Origin: Pristionchus mayeri
Taxonomy: Eukaryota; Nematoda; Chromadorea; Rhabditida; Neodiplogasteridae
NCBI GenBank assembly: GCA_036245805.1
Contig: BTRK01000005.1
Span: forward strand, 36,065,469 to 36,129,468
Length of the DNA stretch: 64,000 nt
Reading direction: 5' to 3'
Positions 1 to 12,472 of the stretch are shown here, piece after piece (the stretch's first letter is position 1; each line of letters begins with the position of its first letter). The position numbers and the translations under genes were made by a program. The notes beneath the pieces are model-generated. The model searched no databases. It was not told the DNA's origin and saw only the letters and a list, made by a program, of their open reading frames with translations.

Positions 1-737
1 TGACAAAGTACCATACTGTATAGTATCTATCCTTCATTTCAGATACGTAACTGACTACACGGTCGAGCGACGAGAGAGTGTGGGAAAGGGAGAGACCATC
101 ACTCAAATTACGAAATCTACTGGCTAGTGTTTAGAAAATGAACTCACCGGTTTGTCCTCCTTGTGAAACCTGCTGACGTGCTTACGGAGAGACTCCTTCG
201 AGGCAAATCGCTTCTCGCAAGCAGGACACACTTCAGGCAGATTCGTCTCGTCCTTCAGTCGAGCCGCCCCCTTCTCCTCCCTTCTCTTCTTCCTCAGGCC
301 ATCGATTGCTTCGGCAGTGAAGCCATGCTCCGTCTACAAAGCAATAACATGAAGTGATAAGGGTTGGCTTCCCAGCCAAACCATGACTATCTCTCCCACA
401 GTATTCCTACCGTAACCCTCCCACAATATGAATACCGTATCCCTCCCATAGTGTTCCTACTGTAACCTTCCTTCGATATAAGTAACGTTTCCCTCCCCAC
501 AGTGTTCCTACCGTAACCTTCCTTCAATATAAGTTCCGTACTCATCCTACATTATGCCTACAGTAACCCTCCCAACAACTCTCCCAACGGCGTCACTGTC
601 ATATCAGTCAACAAAATTAAGCCGTAACTCACTTGTAAATGGCGATCCAGATTCCCGATCCTAGTTGTCTCGTAGTTGCAGACATCGCCGGAGGGCTTGA
701 GCTCGGTGCAGATGTGAGTGGCAGCAGTTTGACTCAT
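1..737 (-). CDS. C2H2 zinc-finger protein, partial (runs off left edge)
   Basis: Two exons are readable on the minus strand: 737-633 (35 codons from the ATG at 737) and 333-148 (62 codons). They have GTGAGT donors and a TTTGTAG acceptor, and the reading frame stays open across the join. The protein holds two C2H2 fingers. The first is split by the intron (Cys-x9-Cys-x12-His-x4-His, with an unusually long Cys-Cys spacing). The second is canonical (Cys-x2-Cys-x12-His-x4-His, starting CPACEKRF). Between them is a basic, charged linker rich in Lys, Arg and Glu. Further exons must lie left of position 1. Such proteins usually bind nucleic acid, but no target can be read here. The gene is divergent from the PNISR-like gene to its right. 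The finger calls are firm. The ATG at 737 is the first in frame with the fingers, though an upstream exon is not excluded. Confidence 0.75.
395..580. repeat. Degenerate ~62-bp tandem repeat in a zinc-finger gene intron
   Basis: Three to four imperfect units of about 62 bp fill the intron between the two zinc-finger exons. Each contains the words CAGTGTTCCTACCGTAAC and CTTCCTTCAATATAAGT, or close variants. The units differ by several substitutions, so the array is old. Confidence 0.6.
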
Positions 738-779
738 CGTAGGACGATAGAGAGCCTGCCCGGAGGGGCTCACTTATAA

Positions 780-2095
780 AGGCCATTAACGACCCACGCC
801 CTAACGCTAATCTCCCAGTGGATGTAGATTGTCTTTTGCAAACTTCCTCCCCGTCAAAATTAACACTTCCAGTGGCTGCCCATTCTTCATCCGACGACTT
901 CAGATCCCGATTTTTTTTCAGAAATGTGGAATAGAGGGCATACAATTAGCTGGCTTTTAAATAGGGCACTTAAAATTATCATAAATTTGTTATTCGATCG
1001 ATATTCCATCTTCAGATCTCGACAAATTCAGGAATCGTATCACAAAAATGGAAGGCACAGCTTACAGTAACTTTCTTGAATCGAGATAGATCTTCTCAGC
1101 ATACATTTTAATGATTTCAGGTCAGGATTATACTGTAAAATTAATACAAATAACAACATTCGTAGCAAAGATCAAAGATCACTTCTCCAAAAACAATCCA
1201 GGAGAAATCCCCTTCATGTGTAACCTGCTCTGGTCATGTATTCTTTCCTCAACATAAGAAATCATTCCTATCCACCAGGCTAATTCAGCAGATAGATGCG
1301 TGGTAGATCACGAAGATTAGGAAAGGCTGAAATCGATAATGGTAATAGTCTCTATTCAATCTGAGAGTACTGCATATTCTATGCTGTCTATTCAGTGTTC
1401 AACATTATCCCTTCAAACAATCCCTCATCCCATGCAATATTTATCAAATTTACTTTATCCACAAATTCAATAAACAACTTATATGTGCTTTATTATTAAT
1501 AAAAATACAAATATAATATTTAAAAAGTCATTCGGCGGTGTTTGGTGTCGTCTCTGGCCATACAGTATGCCATGAGTGTCCGAGTCCGGGACTGCGCCAG
1601 GACACGCCTGAGGGGCGGGGTTTAGATTTGAGCGTAAATGCTCGATGAGTTCTAATTTTGATCACGATTTGAGTGTAGAATATGAATTCTGCATCGCCGA
1701 CTGCCTTAATGCAAATAACAAATAATTTTTTAATCTAATTTTCAATTTCACGCGGTGGACCCTAAAATAAATTTGTATTCAAGAAAGAAGTCAGTGCTCG
1801 ATTGTTCGCGCGAATGGGTTCGACTACCGTAATTTGCGAGCGAATGGGTCTGGCGCGTCGCAATTTTCGAACAAAATCGATAAAAACATCCTTGTTATGG
1901 CGCTGTTATCCTTGTTTTTTCATTGCTATTGCCACTACCATTCATCTAGGCCTCTCTTGCATATCAATCAGCCTAATCTGTCGCAATTTATAGCGGTACG
2001 AACCTCGTGTTTTCAGTGTTGTTTCGAATTTCTCCCTATCGTTCCTACTCTTTTCAGTTCTGATTTGGTGATGCTCATCCACTAACAGAAGCAAG
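780..2095. promoter_or_regulatory. Intergenic region between divergent zinc-finger and PNISR-like genes
   Basis: About 1.3 kb of mostly AT-rich sequence separates the two divergent start codons, so it presumably contains both promoters and 5' UTRs. A GC-rich patch at about 1535-1625 and a short repeated word (GCGAATGGGT at about 1810 and 1840) are the only notable structures. A 94-codon minus-strand ORF at 661-945 overlaps the zinc-finger exon in another frame and is not supported. No specific promoter element could be identified. Confidence 0.4.
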
Positions 2096-5000
2096 ATGGA
2101 TCAGTGGAGTCAGTATCAGGCGATGCCCCATGGGCAAGGTGCGTAATTAAACTGATCGTCAAATGTATTTTCGAAACAACGGAAATTGCGTCCTTCTGGT
2201 CATGTTTCACTTGACGATCCCCGTTTTTTGCTTAATTTTTCTTGTTCTAATTAGATAATTTCAGTCAACTGGGCCGCACTCGCTCAGCAATGGATCCAAC
2301 AGCAAGACCCGCCGCAAATGCCGCATGCTGCCCCATCGTGAGCTCTCAATAATAATTATTTAAACAAATTGAGCTTATGTGTTAGCTCTATTTACATATT
2401 TCCTAAAAATTCACGGCAATTAAGCCACTCGCTACGCAAATTCTCTTGTCCAGTCCTCAAAACAACCGTTTTAGCGACCTTCTCACGGCATTGTATTTCC
2501 TCTCAGTGCATAGGTGCGTATCATTGAAGCGAAGACCCGAACGGTGTTGAATTGAGACCCAACTGTAATTTTCTTTGTTTTATCAACCCCTCCCCGGTTT
2601 TGACCCTGAACCCCGCCGGTATTCAGTTCTCTGCTTCAACCCATGCTCGATTATGCTTTGAATATTTTGCCAAGTCTCATAATTGGTTCAATTGGAGTTG
2701 ATGTGTTATCATATCGGAACTACTTTTATCTCTCCAGCATGCCATCGTACAACGGCAACGGATACGGGGGCGAACCGGGCAGAGGCTACGACGAGTCGGG
2801 CGGTGGCGGGTACCGCGATGGTCCCGGTGGCGGGGGCGGGTACCAGCACCAGCACCACCCGGGCGACTACCACGGCCACAATGAGGAGCCACAATCGTGG
2901 CGTCATCATCAGGAGCCTCCGCAGCATAACGGAGGCGGAGGAGGCTACCACGCGGAACAAGGTGGGGTTGCGCTGCGTGTGGACAAATGAGGGCAACTTT
3001 GTTGCTACCACCAAGAATCTAGTTTAACACCAAATTTCCACTGTTAGTGTACCATTGCCGTAGATTCTGCCCGTTTTGTGGCTGATCTAGTGGGCACCTT
3101 CCCGGATTTTGAAACTCAGTAGCAAACCCTGCCCACGTGTGTGCGTGGGCAGTTTTCCTTGTTTGCCCATTGCGAATACTGCATGGTTTGATTGTGCAGC
3201 TTGAGCCGTAGAGTGGCTTTCGAAACTACTATGCGCTAAACCCCCTCTGAAAGGTGATCAAACGAAATATTTTTCCTTTTGAATGGTCTATCCGAAACGG
3301 GCAGCGATTGCTAACGAGTGTTAAAGCCAAGGGGGTTTCCTATTCCGGATAAGAAAGCAGAACATACTGAAAAAACATGTCTAATGTTATACGTAAACCT
3401 AGTTCAGCAGGGCCCACAGAGTTGGCGGGGCTAGTTGGTACCAGAGCTGGTGCCCGCCTTTCACCCGTCCCCGTTGCTCGGGGACAGGCTAGTCAATTGT
3501 TTCGTTACAGATCGCTCTCGCCGACCCCATCAGTATGAGCAGGTAGACGATGGGTATGGGGCGCACGGGGGATGTAAGTGTTAATTTCAATTAATTAACT
3601 CTATTAATTAGCCTAATTCTCAAGAAGTCATGTCTTAATCATCGCCGAACCTTTTACATCGATTCTAATTTGTCCACAATCCACCCTCTCACGAATCACC
3701 ATTGTTGTATGCACAAAGAAGATGAATTCTGGATAATTAATTAACTAATAAGTGCTAATTGCAGACGGCATTGGGGACGGGCCGCCCGGCGCGGCGAGCA
3801 ACCTCTTCCCGTCGGCAGCCAATACCGAGAAGAACTATCCCAAGGTGATTGCGCGTTTCGAATTTATTTATAAATATAAGTTATGAAACAGCGAACCACG
3901 CGTTATATTTACATTTTTGCACTTAGCGAGAGGTCTGATGAGGTCGTTGAGTTTCAACCCGCAACATTGTGGCACCAAGCGTTCCCCAAATCTACTGTGA
4001 GAACAGAACTCGTAGTCCGTTGTGTCATGTTGCGTGCGCCCCAAAATATGGCCCTGTTCAGTTCTTGGACAACTCAAATGGAAGGATTTATTCGGTTGTA
4101 GTTTGTAGTTTTCGCGTTCATTTTCGCTCTTACTTTAATTAATTTTTTTCACAGCTTTGTTTCATTTCCAGTTACTGCCAGCCATCATCTAGCCGTGCTA
4201 AAATATATGAAAGCAAAAGAGCGAAAATGAACGCGAAAACTACAAACTACAACCGAATAAATCGTTCCATTTGTGTTGTCCAAGAACTGAACAGGGCCAT
4301 ATTTTAGGGCGCACGCAACATGACACAACGGACTACGAGTTCTGTTCTCACAGTAGCAGATGTTGCCTTGCACCAATGAGAAGAGGGATTCCGTGGACAA
4401 TACGTAATTACTTTAATTACAATATTAGTATTAATATATTTTCCCTTGCAGCCGTCGGTTCCGATGGGCGGCGAGTGGGCGGAGTCAACGACCTCGACGA
4501 CCTCTTCCTCATCGCACTCGTTGAATGGAGGAATGCACGGAGGAGGAGGAGGAGGAGGGCAGCAGCCTCCCTTCTTCCCGCCACCCGCCAATATGGTACG
4601 GGAATCGATATTTGGAAGCTAGGCTAGCGGTTTGGATGGCTTAGCAATCTCTTTATTCGGCATGCTCTCGCCTATTTTACCAGTGACAGAACACGCTGAA
4701 TTAGGATTTCGTGTGAAGCCATCCCGTGTTAGAGTAAGCACCAGCTATATTCGACTGATTTAGCATCCTATATGGTTGATTGAAGCGCGCGCGTCACTGA
4801 CAAAATAGGATTTGGCTGATTGTCTCCGCGTGGAAAGTTGCAAGTCATGATCGCTAAATACAAACGGGAAACGCTTGCGCAATCGCACTCGGTGAATGCT
4901 TGCTGCACGAGGATCTGAAGAGGGTTTGGGGGGAGAAATTTTATTGTCGGAGTGCTGCACGATTCCTAATTGTATTGTCATCATTTATTATAATTTAAGT

Positions 5001-8000
5001 CTAAATGCGATACCTTTTTCAGATGATGCACGGCGGGCCGCCGATCTGGCCACCGCCACCCGGCATGTTCCCGCCCGGAATGATGCCCCCACCGCCGCCC
5101 CATCTACTCGGTGAGTACGGTAGAATACGGTAGATTGTTGTGGCAATACGGTATTAGCCCGATCTCTATGTGAGCAGCATTGTGTTTCCAACGGCGATAT
5201 CCTAGGTTGCCTAACCGTCGGATTCTATGTAGTTGCCAGTTAACAAAATCTGCCTTTCGGGATGTTCCACAATCAATCAATATTGCTCAAGTGAAATCGT
5301 ACTCCCGCAGGTCTCGGGCCGCCACCACCACAGATGATGGCGCAAATGATGGGCGGAGGAATGATGCCTCCGATGAGAGGAGGAAGGGACGATGAGGGAA
5401 AGGTGAGCAGGGGTGGGGGTGATATCCCGGGACGGCGGCGTAGCGACGCCGTTACCTCCAACCCGGCGCGACTAGTGCGCGTGGCGAGGAGAAGGGCAAG
5501 GGGAGAACGCGAGTGCCGGAATGGTAGCGATGCGCTACGAGGGTAGCTACCCCCCCCCCCCCCTCCTCCATTAGAAACGTAGCGATTCGTTACCCCGCCG
5601 CCCCAGGGTAACGAATCGTTAACATCGTTTGGCCATCCCTAGTGAGAGCTATTTACCGTGCCTGACATAAAAGTTGTCTCTTTCGCCAACCTCAGTTCTC
5701 ATACGACCTATCGAAGAGCATGGAAGGCCAATGGGTTTTTTTGTTTGTAGTTTGGAACCTAGACTCGCAATTTTCAGTATGGCATGTAGGTGGATCAGAG
5801 CTGTACAATGTTGAGAAGAAGGCTTAGCTATAATGCTGATTGTATTTTTGATTGTAGTTTGGTACCAAGCTCACAAGCGCAGCACGATTCTGACATTAGG
5901 ACAGCTCTGGGGAAATGTAGTGAGAGCAGGCACATCAGTGCTGCACGAGATTTTGAAGGCTGCTTGCTCCACCGTGATCCAAAGTCTTGAATGCATTCAG
6001 ATTACAAACAAACAATATTATTGTGTAGTCGCCATGCAATCACACTATGCTCTCATTTGTGCTACAGTATCACATTATCGATCGGCGTATACCGTAACCT
6101 CTTCTCTCAGGTTGGCTACGATGGCTGGAGGGGCGGAGCTGCAGCCTCCTCTTCTATGGACGACAATCACTCTCCTTCTCCACCATGGGGCATGGGAGGA
6201 CCGACGATGGAACAGAGGAAGACTCTCCCAGCTTGGATCCGCGATGGACTCGAGAAGGTACGGTAAGAGGGAGGAGGGAAGTGTTGGAGGACTGACTTTA
6301 TTATGATGGTGAAGGTCCTTCACTGAAGGAGTGGCTGTTTAGAGATGACTCGGAAGAAGTGTGTTTCAACAAGTTCTCTTGGGACGGTCTTGCTGAGTGC
6401 AAACAATAAAATAAGGGAATTTATGTGGCAATCGCTATGAAATGCTTTGGATTGAGTTATGGCGCGCATGATTCACTGATTCTTGTTGAAACGGGAGTGT
6501 TTCGGTTTCATCTATACATCAAAAGGCCCCCATTATTGTGTTTTGATATTTTGTATGGCTGTCAGATAGATGTTTCGACGAGCGGTCAAGCCACGCCAGT
6601 TTCTTGTTGTTATCTCTGCGCCTAATGGGAAAAATACTCTTGATACTCATTACCCATGAAAACCGGGTTTCAACAATACAGCGCAGCGCAATAAAAACAT
6701 TGCCATGAGATGCGTGTTTCAACTGGCGATCTAGTTCTCAACCTCTTTACAAGTTTTGCTAATGTTCACTCTTTGCTGGCAAAATATAATTAATCATGAT
6801 TCGGATTAAGCAACATAGTAATCGGCAGGCAAATCAATAATTCAAAAAATCAATAATTAGAAGAAAATCGATAATCCCCTCATACAGACTGAACGCGAGA
6901 AGGCGAAGCAACTGGAGAAGGAGGCGCGCGTGCGTCACATTGAGGAGGAACGAGCGAGGAGAAGAGCCGCCCAGGGCAAGAGCAAGTTTGTGAGTGATTA
7001 CGGTACTTCTGAGAGTACGGTAGGTTACGGTAGATTGGCGGATGGAATGAGTGCGAGTTTGGGGTTTACTGTGTGGAATCGTGAGATCTTGCGTTGCCTT
7101 GGTCTCCCCATGGGCAAATTTGTTTTTGAATGAAAAAAAATGATACCTGGTGATTTGCCGTTCCGTAGTGTTGCCTTATGTTAGATGGATGTTGTGATTG
7201 GATTTTCGCAGGGATTCGATTTCAGTTTTATTTTTTTGGATTATTGCAACATGGATGCGACTAGTTGCGTCATTCACTTTATCTAGCCTGTAGTGGTGGC
7301 TTGTCAAGGAGTGACTCACTTTCTATGTGCTCTCTCACTTGACCGGCGAGTCTTCCGGGAAAGCCTTCCCTTTCTAAGCCATCCCTGCAAACTAATTTCT
7401 GCCTTTACAGGATAGCAGTGACGATGAGTCGGATGGGGAGAAGGATGCTGGCGGGGGAGGAGCGGAGGGAGGACTGCTGCAGCAGGGCAAGAACAATCGC
7501 TACCCGAGTAGCCGCAACTCGGAGGCTGATGATGAGAGGTGAGGGGATTGGAGCTTGATATGTGGTTGAAACACTAATCTGGTAGAAGAGTTGTATTTGG
7601 GTATTCTCTTTGAGCATTAGGTGAAACATTAGATTTGCATGTCACTAGATGGTGAGAGGTGAGAATGGTCAAAGACTAATAGTTGTTGATGGCTAACTTG
7701 AGGGACTATTTAGATATTTAGGACTAGGTGAAACTGAAGATTTACGAGCACTGATCTGATATTCGGTTAATTATGAATAATCGTCGTAGATCGCCGCGCG
7801 ACCTCGAGCCCGAGGAGCCCGAGCCACTCACCGAGGAGGAGCGCAGAGAGCAGGCGGTGAGTTATATTTATTTTTAAAAGACTAATTTTAAAAATTGTGG
7901 TAAAAAATTACGCCCGGTTGATTCTTGCTTCGCGTTTTGGTCAAAAGAAGAAAATTTGTGCCTGACCAGTGCTTTCCTCTCTACGAATCATAAAACCAAT

Positions 8001-10677
8001 TCAAATTCAACAATTCATTGCAATATGCGTGCGCACTTGATGATCTCTCTATTCTTTGCATATTTGCTTATACCCTCGTACTTTATTGATCTTTGATCCT
8101 TGACCTCTTCAGCTCCTGCTCATTCGTCATTTGATGACTACGATGCTTCTGGAGACGACTGACGGAGTGATCAAGCAGCTGGCAGAGGGAGAGATAGAAG
8201 AGGAGAAGATGAGGAGGAGCGGAAAGAAGGGTGGGCAGGGGGGGGGGAGTAAATAGTTGGGTTGATACACGGAAATAGCTGGTTGGTGATCCTGGGGAAT
8301 GTGGAGGATTGTCTCTTGTAGTTGGGATTGAAACATGAATCTAACTGAGACTTGATTGCCCCGTGAAATATGAATGCAACTTGTTGGAGGTAAGGAGTGG
8401 GGTTGAAACATGAGTACAGTTGGTTCGTGATTTTAGGGGGGGGGGGAGGGGATTGTGACTTGTATTTATGGTGAAACGCGAGCCTAACTTGACGGAGGTC
8501 TTGGAGAGGGGAGGTATTTTTTTCTTGTAGTGGGGTTGAAACAAGATTCTTACTAGTTGGAGATCCTGTGGGCGAATATTGTACTGCAGCTGAAACATGA
8601 ATCTACATCAACAAAATGAACTAGAGATCCGGGGGTGATTGCTCCATCTAGTGTGGGTGAAACATGAATGTAGCTTGTTGTAGATCATGGGAAAACAGAG
8701 AGGATTGTCTTTTGTAATGGGGTTGAAACATGCATCTGCCTTGTTGTGTTGTTGAAAAAGGGGTCTTGCTTGCTAGAGATGGTGGTACTTTCCTGCACCG
8801 GTAAGAGTCTTGTGTGTGCATTCAGATTAAATCAGAATGGAATCTTGTTTAATGGTTGAATCATAAATATCGCTTGTGGGATATTCTGGAGAGTGAGCGT
8901 GTATTGTATCTTGTAGTGTAGGTGAAACATTAATATTACTTAATGGTGATCCGAGGGATGACTGCTCAATGGAGTGAGAGGGAGGTTTGAAACGTGAATG
9001 TAGCTTGTAGGATCATTGAGGGGAGGAGTCTATGTTGCCCTATGAATTGGTAGAGTACGGTTTCACGGATGAAATATTTGCTGCCACGCATTTCGAGGCA
9101 ACCCCACCAGTTGTTTCTAAATATGAATTCCTACGCTTATTCAAAAATTAATTTGCCCCAACAATTCAAATTTCAGCCAAGCCGAAGCTTCTGGCCTCCA
9201 GTTCGGCACTCGCAGCCATCTCCTCGCTTGGTTTATTTTAATATTTATTTAATTATTTTCTAAAATATCAATTCATAACCTGGTAGTTCTCGGTTTCACC
9301 AGGGCCATAAGTGTAATGGGGATAGTTGTTGCTGATGGTAGCTGATTAGCTTGGGTAAAATGAATGATTCGACAATCGACATTGCAGGAGCGGACAGCGA
9401 CGATGACGACGGTGACGAAGAGGAGTCAGAAGCTGCATCGGAACCGGAAGTGGGCGGAGCCTCATCTCCCGGCTCTGGCACCGGCCCGAAGGCGGCGGAC
9501 GACTTTGTGTTCAAGGCGCCGGCTCTGCCGCCCATGGCCCCGCTCACCGCCTCTGCCCCCAAAGCCCCCACGACCACTGACGAGCCAGTGAGGATAAGTG
9601 AAAAGGAGAATGATAGGAAAGATGGAGGTAGGTCAAGGGGACTACGGTAGGACGGGGATACGGTGGCTCTGATATAAGGGGATTACGGTATCCGATTTGT
9701 CGGATACCGTACCCCTTTCTCATCGGGATATTGGTGACCTCTCCTAAACGCGGGCTTTCATTGCAGATTCAGGAGACGTGAAGACGGACAAAGAGAAAAA
9801 GAAGAGTAAGAAGGAAAAAGAAGAGAAGAAGAGCCGCAAGCGCTCCCGAAGCCGCAGCAAGAGCAGAGGTACCGTAGGATTAGGCGCACACTAGGATTAC
9901 GGTAGCACACTGAGGTTACGGTAGATTAGAGTTACGTTAGCCACCGGGTGTACGGTACCTCAACGACCCCACCAGAGCGAAAGCGAGAGCGGAGCTCGCC
10001 ATCGGACGCCGCGCAGTCGACTGCCTCCTCACGTAAGAGTGAGAAAAAGTCGAGAAAGAGCAGGTACGGTAATTATCGATTGTTTTTTAGTGATTTGATT
10101 TATCGATTTTTACGGTGTATGAGCGAATCGACACTAGTTGAGCGTTCACTCAGCAACGGTTGATTCGCGTAGGTGTAGGGCCTAGAATGATTGACTACGG
10201 TATGCGGAACGATCGCCAACTGGTTATATTTGCAGGTCGCGCTCCAAGTCGAGAGAACGGGACAGGAAGAAGGAGCGCAGCCGCAGCCGCGACCGTGACC
10301 GTGACCGCAAGGAGCGGAGCCGGAGCCGTGACCGGGATAGAGACAGGAGGGACCGGAGCAGGAGCCGGGACCGTAAGGAGCGGAGCCGGAGCCGCGATCG
10401 TGATAGAGACAGAAGAGGTCGGAGCCGGAGCCGCGACCGTGATCGTAAGGATCGCAGCCGGAGCAGGGAAAGAGACAGAAGAGGTCGGAGCCGGAGCCGT
10501 GACCGTGACCGCAAGGACCGGAGCCGGAGCCGGGATAGAGATCGCAAGGACCGGAGCCGGAGCCGGGATAGAGATCGCAAGGACCGGAGCCGGAGCCGGG
10601 ATAGAGACCGCAAGAGAGACAAGAGCGAGGAGAGGAAACGGTCCCGTAGTAGAGAACGGAAGCGAGATCGCCATTGA
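2096..10677 (+). CDS. PNISR-like SR-related splicing protein (18 exons, 764 aa)
   Basis: Exons: 2096-2138, 2265-2337, 2738-2961, 3511-3573, 3765-3844, 4452-4595, 5023-5110, 5311-5402, 6111-6257, 6888-6989, 7411-7538, 7790-7856, 8113-8230, 9177-9230, 9388-9627, 9767-9868, 9976-10063 and 10236-10677. All joins keep frame (2295 nt including stop). Conserved PNISR blocks occur in order: VNWAALAQQWIQQQ near the N-terminus, KTLPAWIRDGLEK followed by a charged helix (exons 9-10), LTEEERREQALLLIRHLMTT (exons 12-13), and SSALAAISSL (exon 14). The N-terminal third is Gly/Pro/Met-rich. The C-terminus is a long Arg-Ser/Arg-Asp repeat tract, including three copies of an 11-residue unit DRSRSRDRDRK (about 10516-10614). 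Human PNISR, a nuclear-speckle Ser/Arg-rich partner of pinin, is of similar size (about 805 aa). The function here is by homology. Exon-intron structure is inferred from splice signals and phase, and exon 13's donor is the least certain. Confidence 0.88.
3992..4356. mobile_element. Inverted-repeat (MITE-like) element in PNISR intron 5
   Basis: Arms of about 139 bp (3992-4130 and 4218-4356) are near-perfect inverted copies, for example CTACTGTGAGAACAGAACTC against its complement at the right end. They flank a loop of about 87 bp. There is no coding capacity. The structure is typical of a foldback or MITE insertion. Confidence 0.75.
5410..5640. repeat. GC-rich repeat with C-run in PNISR intron 8
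   Basis: Intron 8 contains GC-rich sequence with a C14 homopolymer (about 5551-5564) and repeated GTTACC/TAACGAATCGTTAAC words in both orientations, which suggests a decayed inverted-repeat insertion. The boundaries are not clear. Confidence 0.35.
7563..9010. repeat. Degenerate intronic repeats built on a GGTTGAAACATGAAT core
   Basis: PNISR intron 11 and especially intron 13 (8231-9176) contain at least ten diverged copies of a unit of about 60-90 bp. The unit has the core GGTTGAAACATGAATCTAAC and is usually followed by TTGTTGGAGATC. Cores lie near 7563, 7617, 8326, 8403, 8470, 8533, 8588, 8646, 8720, 8928 and 8982. Spacing is irregular and sequence conservation is partial, so this is an old tandem expansion. 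Confidence 0.65.
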
Positions 10678-10841
10678 TTCCTCACATTTTTATCGATCCG
10701 GTTGTGAACCAATACCGTACTTTTGCACTATCATTTTTATACATCGTACACCCCCACTATTAGTTTGTTAATCGTCTCCAGTATTATGGTTATCGATCGT
10801 CATTTTTTGAAATGTTGTTTTCGTGGAAATCGCGAGTTTCG

Positions 10842-10847
10842 AATAAA
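10842..10847 (+). terminator. Candidate poly(A) signal of the PNISR-like gene
   Basis: An AATAAA hexamer lies about 165 nt after the stop codon at 10677. It is the first such hexamer downstream, so it is a plausible cleavage signal. No transcript evidence is available. Confidence 0.45.
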
Positions 10848-10924
10848 GTTGAGACGTGAATTGACGCGCTCCAATTGTGAATTGTTGCACTTGCACGATG
10901 CCTGTGATATCTTAACCAATCCCG

Positions 10925-11200
10925 GTCCATGTCTTCATCTAACTTTCAGTCTTTCGCGAAGATCTTAATATACGTGTGGCGGTTAACAATAGCTGCATTC
11001 TGACCTCGCTGCTACTCGCAACGGTCAATTAAGGCCGTCGTTCTCTTATTCTCTCTCTTGTTAGGGGGTCATTGATACGCCATCTTTCTCCGACTCGTTC
11101 ATGCCTTCTCCTAACTTTCAATCATTCGGGAAGTTTGCAGTCAGTCAAATGGTGAATAATAGCTGCATTCTGATCTCGCAGTTGCTGTAAAGCAAGGCTC
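10925..11200. repeat. Diverged tandem duplication, ~180-bp unit
   Basis: The segment around 10925-11040 recurs in diverged form at about 11097-11230. Both copies contain a CATG(T/C)CTTC word, CTAACTTTCA, and AATAGCTGCATTCTGA(C/T)CTCGC in the same order. The right copy overlaps the 3' end of the minus-strand ORF at 11122-11574. Confidence 0.5.
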
Positions 11201-11574
11201 CTCACCTTCTCACTTGCTCTCTTGGAGGGAACGCTGATATGACTTCTCTCCCCGTCGCCGTCCTTGTCTTCTTTGTTCTGTACTCTGATGATCTCTTGCG
11301 GGTGGTTAGTTGATGCTTGCTTGAATCCCGAACAGCGGAAGAGATGCTCATGCAACATAAATACAGCGGGAATTCGTGAAATCTGGGTTTGTTCAAGCTG
11401 AAGCTGACTGCAATTGCTAGAAGCTTTCCTAGAGGCGTAGCAAGTTCCGCCGCTCCACCCATTTATTATCATAAGCAGAACACCCCAAATAGTGGGAAAT
11501 TTTCGCTTCAGCTCTCCACAAAAAAGAATCGTGACTAATTTTGTGGATCTGGCAAGCATTCCGCCATGGGACAT
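11122..11574 (-). CDS. Uncharacterised ORF, 150 codons
   Basis: This is the longest open frame between the PNISR-like gene and the minisatellite. It is a single-exon frame from the ATG at 11574 to a stop at 11122. The N-terminal 50 residues are hydrophobic and Cys/Trp-containing, the middle is charged (a KEDKDGDGE stretch), and the end is helix-like and Leu/Gln-rich. I do not recognise a domain. Its 3' end lies in a duplicated segment, and no splice-consistent extension is clear. It may be a chance ORF, a pseudogene fragment, or one exon of an unseen gene. Confidence 0.25.
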   Translation of the reverse strand: MSHGGMLARSTKLVTILFCGELKRKFPTIWGVLLMIINGWSGGTCYASRKASSNCSQLQLEQTQISRIPAVFMLHEHLFRCSGFKQASTNHPQEIIRVQNKEDKDGDGERSHISVPSKRASEKVRSLALQQLRDQNAAIIHHLTDCKLPE

Positions 11575-11809
11575 TCACTAGTGCTGCAGCATTTGCATAT
11601 CACGATGATTAGCGGATTAGCACTTTCAACAGGCTTCCGGTTCTGGCTGCTGTTTTGTCATGGATTACGTCACTGCCGACCGTTGGCAAAATTCGAAAGC
11701 CCAAAAGCACCGTACTTTGTCGCCTCATTAGGTTTTCACGCGAACATGATCCTTCTCGCCGGACCAGACGACTTGCTTGCGCAGCCTTGATAGTACGTGA
11801 AAATATCAT

Positions 11810-12060
11810 GCACCGAAAAGTAAGTGAAGCAAACGCAACAAATTATGGTTAATTTTCTGTGGGAGTCCGTGCATAAGACGACTTAGGGTCTTGCGAGGGT
11901 CAAAGAGAGTCAAAGATTGCTCAGGTTGAGCCTTAGACTGCTTAGGGATCTGCTTACACTGCTTAGGCTTGGACTTGAGCTGCTTAAGGTTAGGTACTTG
12001 TCTTCGACTCTGAAGGGGAGGGGCCAAGGGGCGGTGCTTTAGACTTCTAGGAAAGTTCCC
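11810..12060. repeat. Imperfect short repeats and start of a dispersed GC-rich repeat
   Basis: From 11880 to 12010 the words GACTTAGGG, GACTGCTTAGG and GAGCTGCTTAAGG recur every 15-30 bp, a degenerate microsatellite-like tract. It runs into GGGGCGG(T/G)GCTT followed by CTTCTAGGAAAGT (12030-12058), a word that recurs at 15455-15487. Confidence 0.45.
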
Positions 12061-12189
12061 AATTGTCCATCTACTTATTAGCCCATCTAATTACCGATCT
12101 TCCGTACTGGTCGCAGACAAATAAACGATAGCCAATCAATCAATCCTTTCATGCGATCTAATCGTCGTAGAGAATTCCTGCACCACTGG

Positions 12190-12450
12190 GAGATTTCACT
12201 GGAGGTAATTCGAAGTTAGCGAATTCGCACTACCGCGCATCTCTAATGCGACTACGCAACCTCTCATGGAGGCGTGTAGGAGGGATGCGAATTCGCATCC
12301 TCATTGTGAGTTCGCAACGTTTCCCTCTCACTGTCCTCGCTTCATCACTCGCCGGCGCCCTCTAACCGCGCCGGGTTCGAGAGAGCGGAGGGGCGGAATT
12401 AGCTAACTTAGTCTTTGCGAATTCGCTTTGCCAGCCCTACTGAGGACTAG
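12190..12450. repeat. Dispersed repeat, copy 1 (related to 15630-15790)
   Basis: GCGCCCTCTAACCGCGCCGG and AGCGGAGGGGCGGAATT here correspond, in the same orientation and spacing, to GCGCTCTAACCATGCCGG and AGGGGCGGAGTT at 15688-15750. It is an unclassified dispersed repeat shared only by these two places in the window. Several GCGAATTCGC palindromes lie inside. Confidence 0.45.
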
Positions 12451-12472
12451 GACTGACAAAGGTAGACAACAA

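Noticed and set aside
5833..6306. 157-codon plus-strand ORF running through a PNISR intron into exon 9
   Set aside because: It uses a different frame from the conserved KTLPAWIRDGLEK motif and ignores a good acceptor at 6110.
9296..9577. 93-codon Ala/Ser-rich minus-strand ORF
   Set aside because: Antisense shadow of PNISR exon 15, whose acidic/Ala-Pro coding frame fits both splice neighbours.
10195..10712. Two long antisense ORFs (159 and 162 codons), one Ala/Pro/Val-rich and one Arg/Leu/Ser-rich
   Set aside because: They are the reverse complement of the Arg-Ser/Arg-Asp coding repeats of the PNISR-like last exon. The low-complexity codon pattern keeps other frames open.
10160..10771. 203-codon plus-strand ORF rich in Gly, Ala, Thr and Val
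   Set aside because: Out-of-frame reading of the same RS-rich exon. The exon's real frame continues correctly from exon 17 and ends at 10677.
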